Shown here in pieces: positions 16,622 through 22,397 of a stretch of DNA of 22,397 nt (the first letter of the stretch is position 1; each line of letters starts with the position of its first letter). The position numbers and the translations under genes are program-made. Origin of the DNA: CAISOG01 sp044375625. GTDB lineage: Bacteria; Pseudomonadota; Alphaproteobacteria; CAISOG01. The notes below the pieces were generated by a model that did no database searches, was not told the origin of the DNA, and saw only the letters and a list, made by a program, of their open reading frames with translations. The stretch covers positions 1-22,397 of the forward strand of contig JBILMH010000030.1 of the NCBI GenBank assembly GCA_044375625.1. The letters run 5' to 3'.

Positions 16622-16665
16622 GCTATCAGGGGATAGGCTTCAGGCCAAGCCATCAGAAGGTTCTG
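16622..16665 (-). terminator. Cluster of three small hairpins after the lipoprotein gene
   Basis: Three adjacent inverted repeats lie just after the lipoprotein stop codon: AGC-TATC/GATA-G-GCT (16622-16639, one bulge), GGCTT/AAGCC (16636-16651, 6-base loop) and CAGAA/TTCTG (16654-16665, 2-base centre). The first two share bases and would compete. There is no U-tract, so I class it as a possible 3'-end structure rather than a classical intrinsic terminator. Confidence 0.3.
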
Positions 16666-16668
16666 AGG

Positions 16669-17922
16669 CTAGCTGGCAAACACATGAACTTCGTTGTATT
16701 GCAAATTCTTGCTGACCTTGCTGGCAATGCTGATGCGGCTGGGGGAAACGCCATAACGTACCAGGCTTTGTTTGACGCCATTGGCCTGTTTCAGGGCGCT
16801 GGCCAGGGTATTGTTGCCACCCTTTTTGTCGGGGGCAATCGCCAAAACTTCAAAGGATGCTGATGGCGAACGCTGCAAAATATCGGATACGCTGTTCTGC
16901 AGCTCAGCCTCATAGGCGATTTTTGGGCGGTCAAAACGGATAATGACAAAGGGCGCACCGCCCGATGCTGCCGAATCCATGGCTTTACCGCCGCCAGATA
17001 ACGAACGTTTGGCCAGTTGTGCCGATGCTACGGGTGGCAATGGGGTTGATAGCGTCGTTCCGCCAGAGGCAAAGGCGGGATTCGGAAAGCTAACCCCACC
17101 AGACAGACCAGCTGCTGGCGCATTTAGGCTGCCCGCACTGCCAAGCCCCAGGCCGGTGTTCAGCAGACCAGGGGCGGCAGAGTTGCCCGAAAAAGACCCC
17201 TTGCTGATGGCGGTGGCCAGGCTGCTTAGATAGCCGCGTTCCCGCCCGACATAGGCGGTTTGACGATCAATATCGGCACGAATTTCCCGAACCAGACGAT
17301 CAATCAACACCATGGTGCGATTCACCTCATCCTCCAAAATCGCCAATTGGCGATGATCCTCATCAATACCGCCGGCCAGTGCATAGGTGGATCGGACGCT
17401 GTCTAACAAATAAGAGGAGAAGGATCCGTCGCTGGAAACCGCATTGGCCAGATTGCTCATTTTCCCTGAAGCCGTGCTAACCAACTCCAACTGCTGCTGC
17501 GCCTGATTCCATTGTTGCACCAACACGGGGTTGCCGGGGGTGGTACCAATTTGTAGTCGGGCATTAATCGCCGCCACCACGCCGTGGTAAACCTGTGCCT
17601 GGCTGACGGTATCTTGACGAATGGTCAGCAGGGTTTGGTTATGATTGGTCAAATTGGCCTGCATCGTGCTGAGATCGCCGCGCAGGCGCATAACCCGTTC
17701 GCCCACCACGGTACCGGTGCTGTTTTGTTTGCCGTAACCCGAACCCGCGGTAGCCGGCGATGAATTTTCGCCAAGGAACGGTGAAATATTGGGTTTGTTA
17801 CCGATTGGCCCCCCGCTGGACATTGTGTCGCAGCCAGCCAAAGTCACCAAAAGGCTTGCCGCAAACAACCAAGCGAACGAACAGGAAGAACTGGGCGAAT
17901 GGCGGAAAAAAGAAAATAGCAT
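16669..17922 (-). CDS. Envelope lipoprotein with degenerate OmpA-like C-terminal domain
   Basis: The protein has 417 residues. A signal peptide with a hydrophobic stretch (FAWLFAASLLVTL) ends in the lipobox LAGC, so Cys31 is the predicted lipidated residue. The middle (~75-240) is predicted helical (MRLRGDLSTMQANLTNHN, QVYHGVVAAINARLQIG, VRSTYALAGGIDEDHRQLAILEDEVNR), then a Gly/Ser/Ala/Pro-rich linker (~245-315). The C-terminal ~95 residues (APFVIIRFDRP, FEVLAIAP, VKQSLVRYGVSPSRISI, NEVHVF) have an OmpA-like alternation, but I do not see the standard peptidoglycan-binding Asp/Arg pair. I recall similar lipoproteins from Rhodospirillales annotated as hypothetical. No function is assigned. It ends 118 bases before gpt and is transcribed in the same direction. 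Confidence 0.8.
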   Translation of the reverse strand: MLFSFFRHSPSSSCSFAWLFAASLLVTLAGCDTMSSGGPIGNKPNISPFLGENSSPATAGSGYGKQNSTGTVVGERVMRLRGDLSTMQANLTNHNQTLLTIRQDTVSQAQVYHGVVAAINARLQIGTTPGNPVLVQQWNQAQQQLELVSTASGKMSNLANAVSSDGSFSSYLLDSVRSTYALAGGIDEDHRQLAILEDEVNRTMVLIDRLVREIRADIDRQTAYVGRERGYLSSLATAISKGSFSGNSAAPGLLNTGLGLGSAGSLNAPAAGLSGGVSFPNPAFASGGTTLSTPLPPVASAQLAKRSLSGGGKAMDSAASGGAPFVIIRFDRPKIAYEAELQNSVSDILQRSPSASFEVLAIAPDKKGGNNTLASALKQANGVKQSLVRYGVSPSRISIASKVSKNLQYNEVHVFAS

Positions 17923-18283
17923 CGATATGACGGGGTAAGAATGATTCCAGGATGCTGCAGAAGAGCAAACGACAATGGTGGGATACTAGCGAAATGCGCA
18001 ACGCGCAACAAGCCTCTTTTGACTCTTTTTGGCCATGATCAAAAAAATCAGCCGTGGACGGGGATGTTATCGATTGGCCAGGATTGAAATCGGCCACCAG
18101 TTTCCGCCAATATCTGTGCCGCAATTGCCGTCATGAACATGATTTGTCTTTTTTTTGGGGGGGGTGAGGGAAATCCAATATGCCGAGGCGCGCGAGCTTT
18201 TTTCTTAAAAAAATTGGATCTTACGCCAGATCAAGCGCCCTCCATTGAAAACGATGTTGGAGAATTAGATATTTAAAAAACAT
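17923..18283. other. Non-coding spacer between the lipoprotein gene and the AT-rich island
   Basis: No convincing gene is seen in this ~360-base stretch. It contains a T8G8 tract (18149-18164), a 7-bp inverted repeat ATCCAAT/ATTGGAT (18173-18179 and 18213-18219) enclosing a GCGCGC core and an A/T-rich stretch, and GATCT/AGATC (18217-18221 and 18228-18232). Base composition falls sharply to AT-rich from about 18200 rightwards. It should hold the lipoprotein promoter on the minus strand, but I find no good consensus. Confidence 0.5.
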
Positions 18284-18311
18284 TTGACATGTCATTGAAT
18301 TTTAGTATCGT
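18284..18311 (+). promoter_or_regulatory. Sigma-70-type promoter for the island gene
   Basis: A perfect TTGACA (18284-18289) and TATCGT (18306-18311; 4 of 6 matches) are separated by 16 bases. The expected start of transcription is near 18318, about 30 bases before the TTG start codon with its GAGGA ribosome site. The agreement of promoter, ribosome site and reading frame supports the plus strand as the coding strand here. Confidence 0.6.
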
Positions 18312-18347
18312 CAGTTTTTGTTTAACATCCTGTTTGAGGACAGAATT

Positions 18348-18707
18348 TTGATAGCATTTAATCTTATAGCCGCAATCCAAGGATATGGAAATCGAGCACT
18401 CTCTATTTTTAATAATGTTGCGCAAGCAGATGAAAGAGCATTTAATCCTATAGCCAGTATCCGAAAAGATGGAACTCGACAATTCTCTATTGTTGCGAGA
18501 TTAGATATAGAGGAAAATCCAGCAAAAATAAACGAAATGATGAGTTCTGTCTCTCCAAAAATCAATTTTGTTGTGGATGATGATCGTTTGATATGGCGTG
18601 TAGTTGTGACGAAGCCAGGAGAAGTTACTGGAAATCTTAGAGACGACAAAAATTGGGATATTGTTAGCAAATTAGCGGCCGAATTGAATGCAGTTTTTCT
18701 GAGATAA
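18348..18707 (+). CDS. Hypothetical protein with a duplicated 28-residue unit, AT-rich gene
   Basis: I recognise no family. The preferred start is TTG (18348-18350), seven bases after GAGGA, giving 119 residues; an upstream in-frame TTG at 18318 lacks a ribosome site. Residues 3-30 and 31-58 are a tandem repeat: both begin AFN-x-IA-x-I, then a G-x-R, then SI. The DNA copies start at 18354 and 18438 (84-bp period, about 75% identical over 57 bases by eye). The second half, with EENPAKINEMMSS and INFVVDDDRLIWRVVVTKPGE, looks like a folded globular domain with alternating strands and a final helix. No signal peptide or TM segment is seen. Composition is much more AT-rich than flanking genes, suggesting transfer. 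It is convergent with iscS. Confidence 0.6.
   Translation: MIAFNLIAAIQGYGNRALSIFNNVAQADERAFNPIASIRKDGTRQFSIVARLDIEENPAKINEMMSSVSPKINFVVDDDRLIWRVVVTKPGEVTGNLRDDKNWDIVSKLAAELNAVFLR
18354..18494 (+). repeat. Degenerate tandem repeat, 84-bp period
   Basis: The copies share gcatttaatc, tatagcc, atcc, atggaa, tcga and tctctatt in register, starting at 18354 and 18438. The match is strong over the first 57 bases of each unit and fades after that. It keeps the frame of the plus-strand gene, and also keeps an open frame on the minus strand, which is why coding strand had to be decided by promoter and ribosome site. Confidence 0.7.
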
Positions 18708-18776
18708 AGGCTATAATCCTTTCTAATGATTTGACTAACAAATTGATTTTTTGCCAATAGGCAGCCCGTATCTCCC

Positions 18777-20039
18777 CTAATGCGCTGCCCATTGGATGTT
18801 TTTCAGGTCGATGCCTTCCTGCACCATTTCCCACAGCGGGCTCATGGCGCGCAGGCGCTTAACCGCCTCAACAATGTGGGTGCAGGCGGCATCAACATCG
18901 GCTTCGGTAGTAAAGCGCCCCAGGCCGATGCGCAGGCTGGTGTGCGCCAACTCCTCCGCCACCCCCAGGGCGCGCAGGATATAGCTGGGCTCCAGGCTGG
19001 CGGAGGTGCAGGCCGAACCACTGCTGACCGCGATATCCTTAACCCCGCCAATCAGCGATTCCCCCTCCACATACGCAAAGCTGACGTTCAGATTGCCAGG
19101 CAGGCGGTGTTGAAGGTCGCCATTCAGGTAAATATCGGGCAATTGGTTCTGCAGCTTTTGCCACAGGCGGTCGCGCAGCGCGGTTAGTCGTTCGCTCTCG
19201 CTGGCCATTTCTAGTGCAGCCAGGCGGCAGGCTTCGCCCAACCCAACGCACAAAGGGGTCGGCAGCGTGCCTGATCGCATCCCACGCTCCTGCCCACCGC
19301 CATTGATGATGGGAACCAGCCGTACCCGTGGCCGACGGCGTACATACAGCGCGCCAATGCCCATCGGGCCATAGATTTTGTGTCCAGAAATGCTTAGCAG
19401 GTCGATGTTCATCGCGTTGACATCCATCGGAATTTTTCCCACCGCCTGGGCGGCATCGGTATGGAAAAACACCCCGCGATCGCGGCAGATTTGGCCAATT
19501 TCGGCGATGGGCTGGATAACCCCAATTTCGTTGTTGGCCGCCATCACCGATACCAACACGGTTTGATCGGTAATCGCCGCACGCAGCAGGTTAAGATCCA
19601 GCAGGCCGTTTTCCTGAACCGGCAGATAGGTGACGGTAAATCCCTGTTGCTCTAAATGCCGCATGGTGTCCAGCACGCATTTATGCTCCGTCACCACCGT
19701 AATCAGATGGTTTTTTTTGTCCTTGTAGAACTCGGCGACGCCCTTAATGGCCAGGTTGTTGGATTCGGTCGCGCCCGAGGTAAAAATCACTTCTTTAGCA
19801 TCGGCGTTAATCAGGCTGGCGATATGTTCGCGGGCGATTTCCACCGCCGCCTCCGATTCCCAGCCATAGGGGTGGTTGCGGGAGTGCGGGTTGCCAAAGC
19901 GATCATAGAACCAGGGCAACATCGCCTCAACCACCCGCGGATCGGTCGGGGTGGTGGCCTGATAGTCCAAGTAAATCGGCCGTTTGGGCATAGTCTGACC
20001 AGAGGGTTGATGAGATGGCAGGGGGGCGGGATTGGTCAT
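18777..20039 (-). CDS. iscS: Cysteine desulfurase IscS
   Basis: This PLP enzyme takes sulfur from L-cysteine as a persulfide for Fe-S clusters and tRNA thiolation. I choose the ATG at 20037-20039 (420 residues), which has AGGAGA (20049-20054) nine bases upstream; the longer frame overlaps the preceding gene and has no ribosome site. Motifs: YLDYQATTPTDPRV start of the fold, FTSGATESNNLAIKG, TEHKCVLD (PLP-stacking His119), SGHKIYGPMGIGALYVRR (PLP Lys221), SSGSACTSASLEPSYILRALG with catalytic Cys344 on the flexible loop, and the IscS-type C-terminal WEMVQEGIDLKNIQWAAH, which is near E. coli IscS. An IscU-type partner is not in the window. Confidence 0.95.
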   Translation of the reverse strand: MTNPAPLPSHQPSGQTMPKRPIYLDYQATTPTDPRVVEAMLPWFYDRFGNPHSRNHPYGWESEAAVEIAREHIASLINADAKEVIFTSGATESNNLAIKGVAEFYKDKKNHLITVVTEHKCVLDTMRHLEQQGFTVTYLPVQENGLLDLNLLRAAITDQTVLVSVMAANNEIGVIQPIAEIGQICRDRGVFFHTDAAQAVGKIPMDVNAMNIDLLSISGHKIYGPMGIGALYVRRRPRVRLVPIINGGGQERGMRSGTLPTPLCVGLGEACRLAALEMASESERLTALRDRLWQKLQNQLPDIYLNGDLQHRLPGNLNVSFAYVEGESLIGGVKDIAVSSGSACTSASLEPSYILRALGVAEELAHTSLRIGLGRFTTEADVDAACTHIVEAVKRLRAMSPLWEMVQEGIDLKNIQWAAH

Positions 20040-20121
20040 CGGTATGTTTCTCCTAAAAAAACGGCAGCGGTCATCATTGCTATGGGCATCATTGATATGG
20101 CTATGGGTAAAGGGATTGTCA

Positions 20122-21279
20122 TCATATGGCCAGCGGTATTTGGCGGTTATCGGTTTGGGCTGAGGCACTGGTCGCCGCCTTATCCCCCACCTTGGGCAAC
20201 AACTGTTGATAGGCCAGCAGCAGGGCGTCTATATCGGCCGCGGTGCTTGCCCAACCCCAGCTGAGGCGGATGGTCGATTGCAACAGCTCTGGCGCGATAT
20301 TCATGGCTTGCAGCACGCGGCTGGCTCCCACTTTGCCTGAGGAGCAGGCGGAACCACTGCTAACCGCCACGCCGGCCATATCCAGCTTAATCAGCTGCTG
20401 ATCCGCCGCCACATTGGCCATCCCGACGCAACAGGTATTGGGCAGGCGGGGTGCCTTGGCCGCGATAATCGTCACCGCCGCGCCAAAGGCCTGCAATCCG
20501 CGCTCCAACCGTTGTTGCAGCACGCCCTGCTGCTGCCGCTCAACCTCACCCTCGGTTAACAGACGATCCATCAGCGCCCCCAGGCCAGCAATCGCGGGGA
20601 TGTTGTGGGTGCCCGCCCGCAATTGGCGTTCATGGCCGCCCCCGTAAAGATAGGGATTCAGCGTTAGGCCAGGGCGCATCACCAGGGCACCAACCCCGAC
20701 GGGTCCGCCGCATTTGTGAAAACCCAGGCTCATCAGGTCAAGACCCAGTTCGGCAAAAGACAGGGGAAGGCGCCCAACCGCTTGCACCGCATCGCTGTGA
20801 ACCAGCGCGCCATAGCGCTTGGCCAGTGCCACCACCTCAACCAGCGGTTGAATGATGCCGATTTCGTTGTTGGCGATCATCACCGATACCACGGTAGGTT
20901 GATCGCTGGCCGCCAACAGCGATTCCAGGGCACCCAGATCCACCACGCCATTGCCATCAACGGGAATAATTTGCGGATCTATCGGTTGTTTCAGCACGGA
21001 TAGATGCTCAACCGCTGAGGCCAAGACGCGGGTACCCTGCGGCAACCCCTGCAGCGCCAGGTGGTTGGCCTCAGTCGCGCTGGCGGTAAAGACAATGTCG
21101 GCGGGGGTCGCGTCAACCAGCTTGGCCAGCTTGGCTCGGGTTTCCTCCAACAGCTTGCGGGCGGATCGGCCATAATGGTGAATGGATGAGGCATTGCCCG
21201 GGGCACGCATGGCATCCAACATGGCTTGGCGCACTTCGGGTCGAACAGGGGCGGTGGCGTTGTAGTCCAGATAGGTCAT
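20122..21279 (-). CDS. Second cysteine desulfurase (NifS/IscS-like)
   Basis: The protein has 385 residues. It starts YLDYNATAPVRPEV, has TASATEANHLAL, His92 (AVEHLSVLK), Lys189 (GFHKCGGPVGVGALVMRP) as the PLP lysine, and Cys312 in SSGSACSSGKVGASRVLQAM. The shorter Cys-loop sequence and missing IscS-type C-terminal tail separate it from its neighbour; it resembles the extra NifS-like desulfurase found next to iscS/suf genes in alphaproteobacteria. Its ATG overlaps the iscR stop by four bases (ATGA, 21276-21279), implying translational coupling. It ends 82 bases before iscS. Role inferred: sulfur donor, with a partner distinct from that of IscS. Confidence 0.92.
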   Translation of the reverse strand: MTYLDYNATAPVRPEVRQAMLDAMRAPGNASSIHHYGRSARKLLEETRAKLAKLVDATPADIVFTASATEANHLALQGLPQGTRVLASAVEHLSVLKQPIDPQIIPVDGNGVVDLGALESLLAASDQPTVVSVMIANNEIGIIQPLVEVVALAKRYGALVHSDAVQAVGRLPLSFAELGLDLMSLGFHKCGGPVGVGALVMRPGLTLNPYLYGGGHERQLRAGTHNIPAIAGLGALMDRLLTEGEVERQQQGVLQQRLERGLQAFGAAVTIIAAKAPRLPNTCCVGMANVAADQQLIKLDMAGVAVSSGSACSSGKVGASRVLQAMNIAPELLQSTIRLSWGWASTAADIDALLLAYQQLLPKVGDKAATSASAQTDNRQIPLAI

Positions 21280-21818
21280 GACAGTGCCTCTAATACAAGG
21301 GCGGCAGGAGAGGATGATGTGCTAGAGGATGATGATCGAGAGGCCGACTGCCGAATGGCGGCAACAATCGGTTGCACCTGCCGCCCAACCACATCGGCCA
21401 GGGTCATGGAGGATAGGAACCAGTCAATATGATTGGACAGCTCCGCCCACAAATCGTGGGTCAGGCATCGTTCCCCCCCTGGCAAACAGCCCTGGGTCGG
21501 CGATTGGCAACGTGTGGCCTTAGTATCCTCATCAACCGCATGCACGATATCGGCAATGGTGATGGCATCCGACGGTTTGGCCAGGCGATAGCCACCCCGC
21601 GGCCCGCGCTGCCCCGTGACCAGCCCCGCCCGCACCAATTTGGCAAACAATTGCTCCAGATAGGCGGTGGACAGCGATTGGCGACTGGCCAGGGTGGCCA
21701 GCAGGACGGGAGTTGGCGCGGTGGCACTTGTTGAAACAGCATCGGCGGCGGGTCGATCCTGCTTAGCCAGTTCGGCCATGGCCATAACGGCGTAGCGGCT
21801 TTTGGTGGTCAGTTTCAT
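21276..21818 (-). CDS. iscR: Rrf2-family Fe-S cluster regulator IscR
   Basis: The 180-residue protein is a [2Fe-2S]-binding transcription regulator that represses Fe-S biogenesis genes when clusters are plentiful. The winged-helix segment SLSTAYLEQLFAKLVRAGLV then GQRGPRGGYRL is intact, and the cluster ligands are Cys104, Cys111, Cys118 and His121, in the order RC-x6-C-x6-CLTH. Compared with E. coli IscR there are about 15 extra residues (ADAVSTSATAPTPV) after helix 1 and a Ser-rich C-terminal tail. The ATG at 21816-21818 follows GGGGGGA. It ends in a 4-base overlap with the desulfurase gene and starts 15 bases after the cysE stop. Confidence 0.94.
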   Translation of the reverse strand: MKLTTKSRYAVMAMAELAKQDRPAADAVSTSATAPTPVLLATLASRQSLSTAYLEQLFAKLVRAGLVTGQRGPRGGYRLAKPSDAITIADIVHAVDEDTKATRCQSPTQGCLPGGERCLTHDLWAELSNHIDWFLSSMTLADVVGRQVQPIVAAIRQSASRSSSSSTSSSPAALVLEALS

Positions 21819-21833
21819 GGTGCAATCCCCCCG

Positions 21834-22397
21834 CTAAATATCTTGGCCAGCCGTCGTGGCGGGCGATGCAGGGGCGGCAGAGGCGGTGGGCTGGGTTTTT
21901 TCCAACTGCTGCAACCGTTGTTGCGCCAGGGTTAACACGCGTTGCATGTCGGCCAGCTGTTTTTGCATGGTGGCCATCGCCTGGGGCAGGGCTTCGGCAA
22001 CGCTGGGATCCAGATCGAGGGGAGCTTCGGTTGTCGGTTTACCGTTCTGGCAGACCACTCGGGCGGGAACGCCTACTGCCACCGCATTGGCCGGCACATC
22101 GGCCAACACCACGGCGTTGGCGCCGATACGGCTGTGGGCACCAATGTGAATCGCGCCCAGCACTTTTGCGCCCGCGCCCACCACCACATGATCGCCCAGG
22201 GTGGGGTGACGCTTACCCCCGTCGCGGCTGGTTCCGCCCAGGGTCACTCCCTGGTACAGCAGCACGTCATCACCAATTTCGGCGGTTTCGCCAATCACCA
22301 CCCCGCTGCCATGATCGATCAGCAGGTTGCGGCCGATGGTGGCGGCGGGATGAATCTCAATCCCCGTCACCATGCGGGTCAGGTAGGTCAGCAGCTT
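21834..22397 (-). CDS. cysE: Serine O-acetyltransferase CysE, N-terminal part outside window
   Basis: The frame is open at the right edge, so the N-terminus is missing; the residues at the edge read KLLTYLTRMVTGIEIHP. CysE makes O-acetylserine from serine and acetyl-CoA, the carbon skeleton for cysteine. Visible is the left-handed beta-helix hexapeptide region, with the catalytic Asp-His in IDHGSGVVIGE, GVTLGGTSRDGGKRHP (substrate His), and GVPARVV. The C-terminus is extended by about 70 residues with a probable coiled coil (about LPQAMATMQKQLADMQRVL) and a Ala/Pro/Thr-rich end. It is upstream of and near iscR, so cysteine supply and Fe-S biogenesis are likely co-transcribed. Confidence 0.93.
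   Translation of the reverse strand, partial: KLLTYLTRMVTGIEIHPAATIGRNLLIDHGSGVVIGETAEIGDDVLLYQGVTLGGTSRDGGKRHPTLGDHVVVGAGAKVLGAIHIGAHSRIGANAVVLADVPANAVAVGVPARVVCQNGKPTTEAPLDLDPSVAEALPQAMATMQKQLADMQRVLTLAQQRLQQLEKTQPTASAAPASPATTAGQDI

Noticed and set aside
18311..18757. A 148-residue open frame on the minus strand overlapping the AT-rich island gene
   Set aside because: It has no promoter or ribosome site on that strand, and the plus-strand frame has both. The in-phase repeat keeps both frames open, which explains it.
20040..20168. A longer N-terminus for iscS starting at 20168
   Set aside because: It overlaps the preceding desulfurase gene and lacks a ribosome site. AGGAGA is properly placed before the ATG at 20039.
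1..22397. CRISPR arrays, tRNA, rRNA, integrases, transposases, toxin-antitoxin pairs
   Set aside because: Looked for by eye on both strands; none could be supported.

Overview
The window reads as chromosome from an alphaproteobacterium, most likely Rhodospirillales-like. Several things point there: a mutM-enoyl-CoA hydratase pair as found near dnaA in many alphaproteobacteria, a 2-oxoglutarate dehydrogenase type odhB-lpd pair, a cysE-iscR-cysteine desulfurase-iscS cluster, and a lipoprotein of a type I associate with Rhodospirillales. The core genes are moderately GC-rich. Two stretches are clearly AT-richer: the glycine-rich block inside the adhesin (about 1.95-2.63 kb) and the small island at 18.13-18.77 kb. 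No rRNA, tRNA, CRISPR array, transposase or integrase was seen.

Layout. 1-5138 (+) is the 3' part of a very large secreted adhesin of the filamentous-haemagglutinin (TpsA) type. It has a beta-helix region, a glycine-rich cassette and a run of MBG/YDG Ig-like repeats. 5227-7534 (-) holds mutM, an enoyl-CoA hydratase and an acetyltransferase-like protein as a likely operon. 7640-8293 (+) is a lone PNPOx-like flavoprotein, divergent from mutM across a spacer with an 8-bp inverted repeat. 8320-11557 (-) is odhB-lpd-nudix (TCA-cycle E2 and E3 plus a Nudix hydrolase). 11676-13511 (-) is an ABC exporter half-transporter. 13733-14707 (-) is secF without secD, divergent from 14850-15281 (+), a lone tatA with a Lys/Ala/Pro tail. 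15298-17922 (-) holds rsmE, gpt and an outer-membrane-type lipoprotein. 18284-18707 (+) is an AT-rich island with its own promoter and an unknown 119-residue protein built on a 28-residue repeat. 18777-22397 (-) is cysE-iscR-nifS-like-iscS.

How the genes fit together. The right-hand cluster couples cysteine synthesis (CysE), an Fe-S sensing repressor (IscR) and two cysteine desulfurases. Neither iscU/iscA/hscBA nor sufBCD follows within the window; the cluster stops at the AT-rich island. OdhB and Lpd supply two of the three 2-oxoglutarate dehydrogenase subunits, and the E1 gene (sucA) is not adjacent. SecF and TatA are also separated from their usual partners (SecD; TatB and TatC), so several normally clustered systems look dispersed in this genome.

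No complete new system is convincingly visible. The most unusual items are the AT-rich repeat-protein gene between iscS and the lipoprotein, the foreign-looking glycine-rich cassette in the adhesin, and the nearly identical 246-bp MBG repeat copies.
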